Shown here: piece after piece, positions 44,611-52,825 of the stretch
Layout: each line of letters starts with the position of its first letter
Numbering within the stretch: the stretch's first letter is position 1
Origin: Dyella sp. GSA-30
GTDB taxonomy: Bacteria > Pseudomonadota > Gammaproteobacteria > Xanthomonadales > Rhodanobacteraceae
Reading direction: 5' to 3'
Length of the DNA stretch: 64,000 nucleotides
NCBI RefSeq assembly: GCF_027924605.1
Contig: NZ_AP027042.1
Coordinates: 124,001 to 188,000, forward strand
Position numbers and translations under genes: made by a program
Notes under the pieces: model-generated
Databases searched by the model: none
What the model was told of the DNA's origin: nothing
The model's input: only the letters and a program-made list of their open reading frames with translations

Positions 44611-44925
44611 ATGAGCACGAGTGAACCGGTTGCACTGCGACTGATCGATCGAGAATTCCTGATTGCCTGCGCGCCCGAAGAGCGCGAAGGGCTGCTCGAA
44701 GCTGCCAGCTATCTCGATCGCAAGATGCGCGAACTGCGCTCGGCTTCCAAGGCGCCCGGCTTTGACCGCCTGACGGTTTTGGCCGCAATCAGCATCACGC
44801 ACGAATTTCTTGCCTTGCGCAAGCAAAGTAGCGGCCAAAGCCACAATCTGGGTGACGAATTGGTCGCCCTGCGTCGAAAGATCGACGCGGCCCTGGACGC
44901 GCAGCTGCATGGGCACCTAAAATAG
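44611..44925 (+). CDS. zapA: Cell division protein ZapA
   Basis: ZapA cross-links FtsZ filaments. The 104-residue protein begins with an alpha/beta head (VALRLIDREFLIACAPEERE), followed by LEAASYLDRKMRELR and a C-terminal coiled coil. The length and the FLIACAPEE segment, corresponding to the conserved ZapA N-terminal strand pair, fit the family. The 3' end overlaps the predicted 6S RNA promoter, an arrangement conserved with E. coli zapA-ssrS. Confidence 0.93.
   Translation: MSTSEPVALRLIDREFLIACAPEEREGLLEAASYLDRKMRELRSASKAPGFDRLTVLAAISITHEFLALRKQSSGQSHNLGDELVALRRKIDAALDAQLHGHLK
44894..44923 (+). promoter_or_regulatory. Promoter for 6S RNA inside zapA 3' end
   Basis: TGGACG (44894-44899), an 18-base spacer and TAAAAT (44918-44923), followed about seven bases later by the predicted 6S RNA start. 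It overlaps the last codons and the stop of zapA. Confidence 0.55.
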
Positions 44926-44930
44926 TCCTC

Positions 44931-45120
44931 GGCGTTTTCTGCGGTGTGCGCCAGCGCACTCTTACATTTGCCTTGTTCCTAAATACGGCCCCGGGTCGGT
45001 TCTGTCACTGCTGTTGTGCATGTCCGCCCTCGTGCGGAAAGCCTCGAGGCGGTGCAAGCCCTCCCACCTGATCCATCGTGGATCAAGGTCGTTCGGTGAG
45101 CAGCGGCATCGCGGTTGACG
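44931..45120 (+). ncRNA. ssrS: 6S RNA
   Basis: The 284-base zapA-fau spacer is the classic ssrS site. The 5' side CTGCGGTGT (44939-44947) pairs fully, with G-U pairs, to GCATCGCGG (45106-45114), forming the closing stem. Inside are features I recognise from gammaproteobacterial 6S RNA: TTGTGCATGTCCGC, a GGAAAGCCTCGAGG segment, CTCCCACCTGATCC and its partner GGATCAAGGT. 6S RNA mimics an open promoter and sequesters sigma70 polymerase in stationary phase. Exact ends are estimates from the closing stem and the -10 element. Confidence 0.85.
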
Positions 45121-45209
45121 CCACCTCTTCAGGCCAGTTCCGCCCCGATCGCCAGGACTTGCGATCGCGGACGGGGCGGCAAATCCCCCGAAAGCCAAGG
45201 AGACGCGAC

Positions 45210-45821
45210 GTGGATGTTCAGCGACGCGAGCTACGCAAGCAGCTGGCCGAACGCCGCCGTGCCCTGTCGCCGGCCGAGCGCATCGCCGCCGCGCAAGGGC
45301 TGCGCCGCAGCCTGGAGCAGCTTCCCGAATACCTCACCGACGTTCGCGTGGCCGGTTACTGGGCCTGCGACGGCGAGTTGCCGCTGAATCTGGTGATTCC
45401 GCCCCTGGCGTCCCGCGGCCAGCAGTTCTACCTGCCCCTGATCCAGGACGACGGCACGTTGCGCTTCGCGCCGTGGAACGCCGGCGACGGGGTGCAACCC
45501 AACCGTTACGGCATTCCCGAACCGGCCGAACCCAAGGAGTGGCTGGCGCCGTTCCAGCTCGACCTGGTCCTGGTGCCCCTGCTTGGCTTCGATCGCCTCG
45601 GGCATCGCCTGGGCCATGGCGGCGGCTATTACGACCGCAGCTTTGCCTTCCTGCGCGAGCAGGGCCGCCCCACCGAGCCGCTATTGGTCGGCGTGGCCTA
45701 CGATTTCCAGGAACTCCCCCAGCTCGACCAGGAAGCCTGGGACGTAAGCCTCGACTACATCGCCACCGAGAGCGAGTTGATCGACTGCCGCGCCACCGAA
45801 GAAGACGGAACTCCCGCATGA
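45210..45821 (+). CDS. fau: 5-formyltetrahydrofolate cyclo-ligase
   Basis: Converts 5-formyl-THF to 5,10-methenyl-THF using ATP. The 203-residue protein contains the family's nucleotide/folate segment LGHGGGYYDRSFAFL and the earlier VRVAGYWACDGELPLN. GTG 45210 was chosen because AAGGAG lies seven bases upstream; upstream in-frame codons lie in the 6S RNA region. This matches the zapA-ssrS-ygfA arrangement of other gammaproteobacteria, where 6S RNA and this gene share a transcript. Confidence 0.93.
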   Translation: MDVQRRELRKQLAERRRALSPAERIAAAQGLRRSLEQLPEYLTDVRVAGYWACDGELPLNLVIPPLASRGQQFYLPLIQDDGTLRFAPWNAGDGVQPNRYGIPEPAEPKEWLAPFQLDLVLVPLLGFDRLGHRLGHGGGYYDRSFAFLREQGRPTEPLLVGVAYDFQELPQLDQEAWDVSLDYIATESELIDCRATEEDGTPA

Positions 45822-46285
45822 CCAGTAAAAGAATCAGCCACTGGCTGATGAAGTCCGAGCCGGACACATTCTCCATCGACGATCTCGAGCGCAAGGGCCA
45901 GGAGGCCTGGGACGGCGTACGCAATTATCAGGCGCGCAACTTCATGCGCGACGGCATGCGGATTGGCGACAAGGTGTTTTTCTACCACTCCAACTGCGCC
46001 GAGCCGGGCATCGTGGGTATTGCCGAAGTGGCGACCGATGCTTATCCGGACCCCAGCCAGTTCGACCCCAAGAGCGATTATTTCGATAGCGGCAGCACGC
46101 GCGACAATCCGCGCTGGATGCTGGTCGAGGTCAAGTTCGTCAAGAGATTCAAACGCACCATTACGCTCGATGAGCTCAAGCAGCAGGAAGCGTTGGCCGA
46201 CATGGCCCTGGTGCGCAAGGGCAACCGCCTGTCGGTCATGCCGGTGAGCGATGGCGACTGGAAGTACATCCTGAAACTGGCCTAG
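45818..46285 (+). CDS. EVE domain protein
   Basis: EVE domains belong to the PUA-like superfamily, which reads modified bases in DNA or RNA. The 155-residue protein has WLMKSEPDTFSIDDLERKG at the N-terminus and WDGVRNYQARNFM, FYHSNCAEPGIVGIAEV and RKGNRLSVMPVSD, all typical. ATG 45818 overlaps the fau stop as ATGA. This stand-alone form is a widespread housekeeping version, located near fau/rpiA in many proteobacteria; a role in modified-base recognition is inferred from the family. Confidence 0.93.
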   Translation: MTSKRISHWLMKSEPDTFSIDDLERKGQEAWDGVRNYQARNFMRDGMRIGDKVFFYHSNCAEPGIVGIAEVATDAYPDPSQFDPKSDYFDSGSTRDNPRWMLVEVKFVKRFKRTITLDELKQQEALADMALVRKGNRLSVMPVSDGDWKYILKLA

Positions 46286-46367
46286 AGAACAAAGGCACGA
46301 AGAAAGCCGTTAATGCGCCCCCGGAGCAAATCGGGGATCATAGGCGTTTTCAACTTTTGGCCGTGTC

Positions 46368-47009
46368 ATGAGCAGTCAGGAAAAGCGCCTCGCCGGCGAA
46401 GCCGCCATTCGCTATGTGGAAAAGGGCGCCATCATCGGCGTGGGCACCGGCTCCACAGTCGCCTTCTTTATCGACGCCCTGGCCGACCTGCGCGACCAGA
46501 TCCAAGGCGCGGTGTCGAGCTCGGAGCAATCCACGGCCCAGCTGAAGAAGTACGGCATCCCGGTGCTCGATCTCAATGCCACCGGCCCGCTCAATATCTA
46601 CATCGACGGTGCGGACGAATGCGACCCGCAGCGCCGCCTGATCAAGGGCGGCGGCGCCGCTCTGACGCGCGAGAAAATCATCGCCGAAGCAAGCGCCAAG
46701 TTTGTCTGCATCATCGATTCGAACAAGCGCGTGGATGTGCTGGGCACCTTTCCCCTACCGATCGAAGTCATCCCGATGGCGCGCAGCCTGATCGGTCGCG
46801 AGATCGTCAAGCGCGGCGGCCAGCCCGTCTGGCGCGACGGTGTGACCACCGATAACGGTAACTGGATCATCGACGTGCATGGCTGGCAGATCGCCGACCC
46901 GATCGCGCTGGAAAAGGACCTCAATCAGCTCCCCGGCGTAGTCTCGGTCGGCCTGTTTGCCCGCCGCCCGGCCGACGTGGTGCTGATCGGCGACCGCCTC
47001 ATGGATTGA
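46368..47009 (+). CDS. rpiA: Ribose-5-phosphate isomerase A
   Basis: Interconverts ribose-5-phosphate and ribulose-5-phosphate in the pentose phosphate pathway. The 213-residue protein has the family motifs [29 protein letters not shown] and [16 protein letters not shown], with active-site Asp, Glu and Lys intact. It is a single gene with an 82-base upstream gap. rpe, encoding the epimerase for ribulose-5-phosphate, lies about 700 bases further on in the opposite direction. Confidence 0.97.
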   Translation: MSSQEKRLAGEAAIRYVEKGAIIGVGTGSTVAFFIDALADLRDQIQGAVSSSEQSTAQLKKYGIPVLDLNATGPLNIYIDGADECDPQRRLIKGGGAALTREKIIAEASAKFVCIIDSNKRVDVLGTFPLPIEVIPMARSLIGREIVKRGGQPVWRDGVTTDNGNWIIDVHGWQIADPIALEKDLNQLPGVVSVGLFARRPADVVLIGDRLMD

Positions 47010-47138
47010 GTCCGATTCGTGCGCCGGAGGAAACGCTGCGTTGAATGCGGCGTCGAAATCGGCGTATTGAAACGGGCAAGGCCGTCTCCATTTTGGTGGC
47101 CAATCCCCCCATGTCCTCCATGGACAAAGGTATCGGTC

Positions 47139-47519
47139 ATGCGTGCGCTACGTTCCTTAGTGCTCGCCCTGGCGATGCTGTCCACCACCACCGTCGCACT
47201 TGCACAAGAGACGGCCCCTGCGGTCAGCCTGGCTCAGCTCGGCGAGCTATACGTGAAATCCGGTCACATCATTCCGGACGGTTATCTCGATCAACGCGTC
47301 ACCGTCAGTGCCGTGGTGGCTGAGGCTGCCCAGCGTGTGGGCAACGAGATGTTGGTAACGCTTACCGACGCGACAGACAAGGTCAAGGGCCACGCGACGA
47401 TCGACCGGATGTCCGCGGCGAAGGCGAAGTCCCTGCATCAGGGGCAGGTGTTCAGCGCGGTCTGTACGGTGGAATTCAGCAGCAACGGGCCGATTGCGCT
47501 TGGGGATTGCGATCTTTGA
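47139..47519 (+). CDS. Exported small protein, possible OB fold
   Basis: A 126-residue protein with a clear signal peptide (MRALRSLVLALAMLSTTTVA, cleaved after ALA). The mature part has beta-strand-rich sequence: YLDQRVTVSAVVAEAAQRVG, MLVTLTDATDKVKGHATID and FSAVCTVEFSSNGPIALGDC. The pattern of alternating strands suggests an OB-like (tRNA_anti-like) fold, but I could not test this. The start at 47139 is chosen for the signal peptide and an AAAGG eight bases upstream. Function unknown; periplasmic location likely. Confidence 0.68.
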   Translation: MRALRSLVLALAMLSTTTVALAQETAPAVSLAQLGELYVKSGHIIPDGYLDQRVTVSAVVAEAAQRVGNEMLVTLTDATDKVKGHATIDRMSAAKAKSLHQGQVFSAVCTVEFSSNGPIALGDCDL

Positions 47520-47550
47520 GGGTCGGTTGCGGGTGGCGCTGAGGACTTAA

Positions 47551-47668
47551 AGCCCCCTCACCCCAACCCTCTCCCCCGGCAAAGCCAGGGGAGAGGGAGC
47601 CCGACTGAGGCAAGCTTTGCTCCCTCTCCCCTGGCTTTGCCGGGGGAGAGGGCTGGGGTGAGGGGGCT
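47551..47668. repeat. Dispersed inverted repeat, CCCTCACCC/CTCTCCC family, copy 2
   Basis: Arms 47551-47600 and 47619-47668 match as inverted repeats at 49 of 50 positions, with an 18-base spacer. Each arm itself has the palindromic core CCCCGGCAAAGCCAGGGG. It lies between the exported-protein gene and rpe, whose stops face each other. The near-perfect symmetry suggests recent origin or active maintenance. Confidence 0.9.
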
Positions 47669-47698
47669 GGGTGCTCGCGGGATGGCCAGGCCGAAACC

Positions 47699-48370
47699 TC
47701 AGCCCCCGATCGCCTTGTGCATCGCCTCGATCACCGCCCGATAGTCCGGCGCGTTGAAGATCGCCGAACCGGCGACGAACGTATCCGCACCAGCGGCAGC
47801 AATCGCGCTGATATTGTCGGCCGTAACACCACCATCGACTTCCAGCCGAATCGCACGGCCGCTTTCATCGATGCGACGACGCACTTCGCGAATCTTGTCG
47901 AGCGCCTCGGGAATGAATTTCTGCCCGCCAAAACCCGGGTTCACCGACATGATCAACACCAGGTCGATCTTGTCGAGCGTGTAGTCGAGCCAGTTCAGCG
48001 GCGTGGCCGGATTGAATACCAGGCCGACATGACAGCCCGCGTCCTTGATCAAACCAATGGTGCGATCGACATGCTCGCTCGCCTCCGGATGGAAGCTGAT
48101 CGAGTTGGCGCCGGCCTTGGCGAAATCCGGCGCAATGCGGTCGACCGGCTTGACCATCAGGTGCACGTCGATCGGCGCGGTGACGCCGTAATTGCGCAGC
48201 GATTTGAGCACCATCGGTCCGATGGTCAGGTTCGGCACGTAATGGTTGTCCATCACGTCGAAGTGCACCCATTGCGCACCGGCGTCGAGCGCCTTGACCG
48301 TGTCCTCGCCCAGGCGGGCGAAGTCGGCGGAAAGGATGGAGGGCGCGATGATTGGCGATTGCTTAGGCAT
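47699..48370 (-). CDS. rpe: Ribulose-phosphate 3-epimerase
   Basis: Interconverts ribulose-5-phosphate and xylulose-5-phosphate. The 223-residue TIM-barrel protein has [17 protein letters not shown] at the N-terminus, [18 protein letters not shown] with the catalytic Asp and metal His, and [16 protein letters not shown] heptamer-repeat segment (GTAAAGGGTAAAAAG on the plus strand) lies in the leader directly upstream. It is downstream of djlA in the same direction with a 50-base gap. Confidence 0.97.
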   Translation of the reverse strand: MPKQSPIIAPSILSADFARLGEDTVKALDAGAQWVHFDVMDNHYVPNLTIGPMVLKSLRNYGVTAPIDVHLMVKPVDRIAPDFAKAGANSISFHPEASEHVDRTIGLIKDAGCHVGLVFNPATPLNWLDYTLDKIDLVLIMSVNPGFGGQKFIPEALDKIREVRRRIDESGRAIRLEVDGGVTADNISAIAAAGADTFVAGSAIFNAPDYRAVIEAMHKAIGG

Positions 48371-48382
48371 GGTGGCTCAAGA

Positions 48383-48396
48383 GTAAAGGGTAAAAA
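48383..48396 (-). repeat. Heptamer repeat in rpe leader
   Basis: Two seven-base units GTAAAGG and GTAAAAA (plus-strand reading) lie 13-26 bases upstream of the rpe start codon. They match the unit found in the ridA and nucleoside hydrolase leaders. Confidence 0.55.
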
Positions 48397-48420
48397 GGAA
48401 AGAGATCGTCACGGCGCCCA

Positions 48421-49221
48421 TCACTTAAACCCCCGCTCTGCCTTGATCCGCTCGTACGCCGCGTTGATCTCACTGGCCCGCGACTCGGCGCGACGGCGCA
48501 TATCCTCGGGCAGATCGCCCAGGCGGTCCGGGTGGTGTTCGGAAATCAGCTTGCGATACGCGCGCTTGATCGCGCGATCATCGGCACCACGCTCGATACC
48601 AAGCACGGTATAGGGATCGGGCCCCTGCTGGTTGCGCTGCGGCGGTACGTAACCGCCTCCGTTGCCGGGGCCGCGCCGCCCACCCGCGCTGGCGTTCCAG
48701 GCGTAGCCTTTCATCGCCATCAGGGCCATCAGCTCCATGTCGCTCACGCGCAGCGCGAACGCCACCTGACGCAGCAGCGACATTTTCTCCGGCGGCGGGT
48801 TGCCTTCGGCCAGCACGGTTTCGATCACTACATCGAGTACCGGGAAGGCATGGTCGCGACGCAGGCCGACCCATTGGCGCAGACCGTCGATGGCCGGGGT
48901 GACGTCGAACTCCGGCTGCTTGCCGGCGTTGAAGCTGGTGATCGCCTGCTTGCGCTGCTCGGTATCCAGGCCCATGCGCGACATCAGGCGCTCGGCAATG
49001 GCGATTTCGGCTTCCGACACGCGGCCATCGGATTTGGCCACCGCACCGAGCAAGGCAAACAGCGGGCCGATAAAGCCGCCGACCTCCGGTGTGGCATAAC
49101 GTCGCTTCTGACGCACGCCGTCGATGATGAAGCCGGCAATGCCACCGACGATGGCGCCGGGTATGCCGTGGCCAAAGATCAGGCCAGCAAAGGCCAGCAG
49201 GAGGGTCCAAGTAAGACTCAT
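48421..49221 (-). CDS. djlA: Membrane-anchored DnaJ-like co-chaperone DjlA
   Basis: DjlA is a membrane-bound J-domain protein that acts with DnaK. The 266-residue protein has an N-terminal glycine-rich membrane segment (LLLAFAGLIFGHGIPGAIVG), a TerB-like central domain (about 55-170, containing VAKSDGRVSEAEIAIAERLM) and a C-terminal J domain (about 200-266) with the essential HPD in LISEHHPDRLGDL. A Gly/Arg/Pro-rich linker joins them. ATG 49221 overlaps the cytochrome gene stop as ATGA. Confidence 0.92.
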   Translation of the reverse strand: MSLTWTLLLAFAGLIFGHGIPGAIVGGIAGFIIDGVRQKRRYATPEVGGFIGPLFALLGAVAKSDGRVSEAEIAIAERLMSRMGLDTEQRKQAITSFNAGKQPEFDVTPAIDGLRQWVGLRRDHAFPVLDVVIETVLAEGNPPPEKMSLLRQVAFALRVSDMELMALMAMKGYAWNASAGGRRGPGNGGGYVPPQRNQQGPDPYTVLGIERGADDRAIKRAYRKLISEHHPDRLGDLPEDMRRRAESRASEINAAYERIKAERGFK

Positions 49222-49526
49222 GGTGTCGCCTGTACCGGTGCTTGTGCGCTGTACCACTGGGCGAGCGCATCGAGATCGGCATCGCTCACGGGACCGATCG
49301 CCGCCTTCATCAGCGGCGCGTTGCGGCGACCATCGCGGTATTGCTTCAGCGCTTCGCGCAAATAGTCGAGTTTCTGCCCGGCCAGGTTCGGCGCGGCCGG
49401 AATCTGCGCCATGCCGGTTTCACCGTGACATGCCGCGCACAGCCCCAGGCGCGCCGGCTTGGGCGGCGTGGCGGCCATCACGGGTAGTGCGGCCAGCAAA
49501 AGTGCCGCGGTCAATACGGTTCGCAT
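49218..49526 (-). CDS. Small class I cytochrome c
   Basis: A 102-residue exported protein: signal peptide MRTVLTAALLLAALPVMAAT followed by a heme-binding CAACH and a C-terminal methionine region (NAPLMKAAIGPVSDADLDAL) with the sixth ligand Met. This is the c553/c4-half type that carries electrons in the periplasm. The ATGA overlap with djlA makes an unusual electron-carrier/chaperone pair; whether they are functionally linked is unknown. Start ATG 49526 was chosen for the signal peptide. Confidence 0.9.
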   Translation of the reverse strand: MRTVLTAALLLAALPVMAATPPKPARLGLCAACHGETGMAQIPAAPNLAGQKLDYLREALKQYRDGRRNAPLMKAAIGPVSDADLDALAQWYSAQAPVQATP

Positions 49527-49554
49527 CGGCAATGCATGGGGGTTAAAACCGCCA

Positions 49555-49563
49555 ATTCTACCA
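49555..49563 (-). promoter_or_regulatory. Possible extended -10 for cytochrome c-djlA
   Basis: Minus-strand TGGTAGAAT (TGN plus TAGAAT), about 30 bases upstream of the cytochrome start. No good -35 hexamer is visible, as is usual for extended -10 promoters. Confidence 0.3.
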
Positions 49564-49633
49564 GCGCCGCCCGGCCCGGCGGCCATCCGGACAGTTACAA
49601 TATGCTGCTTGAGCTTTTGCCCTGGAGCGCCCC

Positions 49634-50530
49634 GTGCCCACGACCCTGCTGCAATCGAACCTGCCCGGTCTGAACCTGATCCACCGCGGCAAGGTGCGCG
49701 ACGTCTACGCGCTGCCCGACCATCGCCTGCTGATCGTTGCCAGCGACCGGCTCTCCGCCTTCGACGTGGTCCTGCCCGATCCGATCCCCGGCAAGGGCGA
49801 AATGCTGACCCAGATGTCCAATTTCTGGTTCGCCAAGACGGCGCATCTGGTTCCCAACCACCTACTCGACATCGCCCTGCAGAACGAGTTGCCTGAAGGC
49901 ACGAACCTCGCCCTGTACCAGAAGCGCAGCGTGATCGCGCGCCGCCTGACCCCGGTACCGGTGGAGGCGATCGCCCGTGGCTACCTGATCGGGTCGGGCT
50001 GGAAGGACTACCAGGCCACCGGTTCGCTGTGCGGCATCAAGCTGCCGGTCGGCCTCAAGCAAGCCGAGCAACTGCCCGAGCCGATCTTCACCCCCTCGAC
50101 CAAGGCCGCGGTCGGCGACCACGACCAGAATGTCAGCTTCGATGCCGTCGTTGCCGCGGTCGGCGCTGACCTCGCCGAGCAGGTGCGCGAAGCGACGCTG
50201 ACCATCTACAAGTGGGCGGCGGCCTATGCGGCCGAGCGCGGCATCATCATCGCCGACACCAAGTTCGAATTCGGCACCGACGAGGACGGCAAGCTCTACG
50301 TCATGGACGAGATGCTGACGCCCGATTCCTCGCGTTTCTGGCCTGCCGACGAATACAAGGTCGGCATCAGCCCGCCCAGCTACGACAAGCAGTTCGTACG
50401 CGACTATCTGGAAACGCTCGGCTGGAACAAGCAGGCACCGGGCCCGAACGTGCCCGCCAGCGTGATCGAAGGCACCTCGGCCAAGTACGCCGAAGCGCTG
50501 CAGCGCCTGGCAGGCATCACGCTGGACTGA
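49634..50530 (+). CDS. purC: Phosphoribosylaminoimidazole-succinocarboxamide synthase
   Basis: Joins CAIR and aspartate in purine biosynthesis. The 298-residue protein resembles the longer (yeast-like) SAICAR synthetases: [20 protein letters not shown] at the N-terminus, [40 protein letters not shown] and [14 protein letters not shown] 49634 follows CTGGAG. It is divergent from the cytochrome c gene. Confidence 0.96.
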   Translation: MPTTLLQSNLPGLNLIHRGKVRDVYALPDHRLLIVASDRLSAFDVVLPDPIPGKGEMLTQMSNFWFAKTAHLVPNHLLDIALQNELPEGTNLALYQKRSVIARRLTPVPVEAIARGYLIGSGWKDYQATGSLCGIKLPVGLKQAEQLPEPIFTPSTKAAVGDHDQNVSFDAVVAAVGADLAEQVREATLTIYKWAAAYAAERGIIIADTKFEFGTDEDGKLYVMDEMLTPDSSRFWPADEYKVGISPPSYDKQFVRDYLETLGWNKQAPGPNVPASVIEGTSAKYAEALQRLAGITLD

Positions 50531-50538
50531 ACGGCGCG

Positions 50539-50871
50539 ATGAATTCCTGGATTCTGTTGGGCCTGGCCATCCTCGCCGAAGTGATCGGCACCAGCGCGCT
50601 CAAGGCATCGGCCGGATTCAGCCGGCTGTGGCCGAGTCTCGTGGTGATGGCAGGCTACGGCACGGCGTTTTATTTTCTCAGCCTTGCATTGCGCAGCATC
50701 CCGATCGGCGTCGCCTATGCGGTGTGGTCGGGTGCGGGCATCGTGCTGATCGCAGCGATCGGTACGGTCCTGTTCAAGCAGAAGCTCGATGCGCCCGCCC
50801 TGATCGGCATGAGCCTGATCGTCGCCGGTGTCCTGGTACTGAACCTGTTCTCCAAAGCCGGTTCGCATTGA
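50539..50871 (+). CDS. SMR family small multidrug transporter (EmrE-like)
   Basis: A 110-residue protein with four membrane helices. [20 protein letters not shown] places the essential proton/drug-binding Glu at residue 14, as in EmrE, and the later [19 protein letters not shown] is the SMR signature. It probably exports quaternary cations or other small molecules by proton antiport as a dimer. It starts eight bases after purC and overlaps the next gene by one base (TGATG). Confidence 0.92.
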   Translation: MNSWILLGLAILAEVIGTSALKASAGFSRLWPSLVVMAGYGTAFYFLSLALRSIPIGVAYAVWSGAGIVLIAAIGTVLFKQKLDAPALIGMSLIVAGVLVLNLFSKAGSH

Positions 50872-51356
50872 TGCATTCGCGCGAGGAAAACGCTGAATAC
50901 TTCGCGCATCTGCTTGACCGGTACAGCAACGACCATCGGCATTCAGGGCATCGTTGGCTGTTGGCATGCTGCATCTTGCCGATCGCATGGAGCGCTATCG
51001 CGCTGGTCTGGACGATTCCCGTACCGCCGATGCTTGGTCGCCCCGGGTTCTGGGCGGTGATGCTGCAAGTGCTGCTTTTCAGCTGGTACTGGAAGTATTC
51101 GCGCCGGATCGGTGCGGCGATGTTCGTCGCGCTGCTGGCGCTGTCGTTGCTTACGCATCTGATTTATTCCGCAGTCGATCCGATACAGCTGCGCGGGTGG
51201 GCACTGGGTATTTTCCTGCTGGGGTGGCTCGGCGTGCTGCTGGGCCGCTTTCTCGAACAGCCCCGACCCAGCCTGCGTGATGAACTCACCGCTTTTTTTG
51301 TCGGCCCCGCCTGGTTTATGGATCGTCTGCTGCAACGCTTAGGAATCTCTTCATGA
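50871..51356 (+). CDS. DUF962/Mpo1-like membrane protein
   Basis: A 161-residue protein with about four helices. The N-terminal YFAHLLDRYSNDHRHSGHRW resembles the histidine-containing start of the DUF962/Mpo1-like family (a Y..HR..N..H pattern). The C-terminal LLGRFLEQPRPSLRDELTAF followed by FFVGPAWFMDRLL resembles the family end. Some Mpo1 relatives are iron-dependent dioxygenases acting on 2-hydroxy fatty acids; here the expected metal His set is not complete as far as I can see. It overlaps both neighbours. Confidence 0.6.
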   Translation: MHSREENAEYFAHLLDRYSNDHRHSGHRWLLACCILPIAWSAIALVWTIPVPPMLGRPGFWAVMLQVLLFSWYWKYSRRIGAAMFVALLALSLLTHLIYSAVDPIQLRGWALGIFLLGWLGVLLGRFLEQPRPSLRDELTAFFVGPAWFMDRLLQRLGISS

Positions 51357-51763
51357 CGCAACTGCTCACAGTGCTCAGCATGCTGTTCTGGTGGGTGCTC
51401 TACAGCAGCATCGGCGCGATCGTCCCGGCCTTGATCGCCTGGCTGGTGCTGCGCTGGGCAGAGCGATGCGCGGTGGTGTTCAACCGCACGTATCTTGCCT
51501 GCCTGCTGTGGAACCTCGCCGGCATGCTGTTGATCGCTGGCGTGGCCATGTATACGGGCCATGCGCGTCCGCCCTATGGCCCTCTGCTCGCTTCCAATGC
51601 GTTGCGCTGGGTGCTGGTGCTGAATATGTTCATCGGCGCACTGCTGCTGTGGCGCCTCATTCCGCGTGTCGATGCGCACCGCATCCGCCCTGCCAGTGCC
51701 TGCATGGCGGTCGCTATCGTGACCGCCATTGCATTTGGCATCGCCACGACACTCGCCAGTTAA
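51353..51763 (+). CDS. Four-helix membrane protein of unknown function
   Basis: A 136-residue hydrophobic protein with four predicted helices (about 8-33, 46-66, 80-100 and 112-132). No family motif was recognised. ATG 51353 overlaps the stop of the preceding gene as ATGA, completing a purC-linked run of small membrane genes. It could be a subunit or chaperone of its neighbours; that is only a guess from coupling. Confidence 0.65.
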   Translation: MTQLLTVLSMLFWWVLYSSIGAIVPALIAWLVLRWAERCAVVFNRTYLACLLWNLAGMLLIAGVAMYTGHARPPYGPLLASNALRWVLVLNMFIGALLLWRLIPRVDAHRIRPASACMAVAIVTAIAFGIATTLAS

Positions 51764-51805
51764 TTCAACCGGCGCGGCATGCCGCGCCCGGCAGCGAGTG
51801 CGGCT

Positions 51806-52129
51806 TCAGTCCAACCGGCGCGACAGCGCGAAGAACACCAGATTGCCCAGGCCTACCGCACCAGCCAGGATGGCGATGCTGCCGGCGTTGAAATTGTCGT
51901 TATACAGATACTGATTCAGTCCAAAACCCGCGGCCAACGCCAGCAGGACCACGCCCCAGCGCAACGATGCATACCGGCGCTGCCGTTCCTCCGTCTTCAG
52001 TATCGACTGCAGCCATGCCTCCGACGCGCCATTCTTGAACAGCTGCGAATGCAGCCGGGCGTCGATCAGGAGCTTGATCGCATAGGTAATGCACAGGAAC
52101 AGCACAACCGGAACAATGACTTGTTGCAT
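51806..52129 (-). CDS. Small membrane protein (DUF6249-like)
   Basis: A 107-residue protein with an N-terminal helix (VIVPVVLFLCITYAIKLLI), a charged middle (LKTEERQRRYASLRWG) and two further helices. The layout resembles DUF6249-type proteins often found near ECF sigma factors; this is from memory, not a search. It is divergent from the sigma-factor gene at 52259. The frame continues upstream of ATG 52129 into the intergenic hairpin, and those codons are ignored. Confidence 0.6.
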   Translation of the reverse strand: MQQVIVPVVLFLCITYAIKLLIDARLHSQLFKNGASEAWLQSILKTEERQRRYASLRWGVVLLALAAGFGLNQYLYNDNFNAGSIAILAGAVGLGNLVFFALSRRLD

Positions 52130-52184
52130 GACGTTCTCCACTACGCCAGAGGGCGGCTTGGTGAGATAGATACACGCGGCACGC

Positions 52185-52216
52185 CGACGGTTGCAGCGGC
52201 GAGGCTGCAACCGTCG
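52185..52216. repeat. 13-bp hairpin between divergent genes
   Basis: CGACGGTTGCAGC (52185-52197) and GCTGCAACCGTCG (52204-52216) form a perfect stem with loop GGCGAG. An outer GATACAC/GTGTATC pair (52169-52175 with 52226-52232) extends it. It lies 42 bases before the ECF sigma factor start and 56 bases before the start of the divergent small membrane gene. Confidence 0.7.
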
Positions 52217-52258
52217 AGGCCGTCGGTGTATCTCCAGCGAGATGGACAACTCAAATCA

Positions 52259-52825
52259 ATGAATCAGGACCGCGTCCTGGTCCAAGCCGTGCTGGCCCGG
52301 GAAACGGGGGCCTTCGAACGCCTGGTACGCGAGTACCAGGGGCTGTGTTGGCACATCGTCTACCGGATGGTCCGCCACCCGGAGGACGCGCGCGAGCTTT
52401 GCCAGGACACGTTCCTGCGCGTTTACCGCTACCTGCACCAGTACCGCCAGGAGAGTTCGCTCAAATCCTGGATCGGCCAGATCGCCTTTACTGTCGCGCT
52501 GCGCCACCTCGAACGCCGTCGCATTCCCCTGGTCGAACCCCTGAACAACGAGAACGAGAACGACCCGATCGAGGAAATCGGCGACGGCTTCGACCTGGAA
52601 GCGGCCTGCGCGGATGACGAACTGCACCGGCACCTGCACGCCGCGATAGAGACGCTGCCGCCGCTGCAACGCACCGTGCTGACGCTCTATCATCTGGAGG
52701 AGATGACCATCCCGGAGATAGCCAGGATCACGGGCATGGCCGAAGGTACGATCAAGAGCCATCTTTTCCGTAGTCGCCGCCAGCTGCGCGGTGTGCTCGA
52801 AAGCCGGATAGGAACGACCTTATGA
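52259..52825 (+). CDS. ECF-type RNA polymerase sigma factor
   Basis: A 188-residue sigma factor with region 2 (FERLVREYQGLCWHIVYRMV, then HPEDARELCQDTFLRVYRYL) and region 4 (LPPLQRTVLTLYHLEEMTIP, then GMAEGTIKSHLFRSRRQL), as in RpoE-like ECF sigmas. An acidic stretch (NNENENDPIEE) lies between. It overlaps the following membrane gene by four bases, the usual sigma/anti-sigma layout. The inducing signal is unknown. Confidence 0.93.
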   Translation: MNQDRVLVQAVLARETGAFERLVREYQGLCWHIVYRMVRHPEDARELCQDTFLRVYRYLHQYRQESSLKSWIGQIAFTVALRHLERRRIPLVEPLNNENENDPIEEIGDGFDLEAACADDELHRHLHAAIETLPPLQRTVLTLYHLEEMTIPEIARITGMAEGTIKSHLFRSRRQLRGVLESRIGTTL

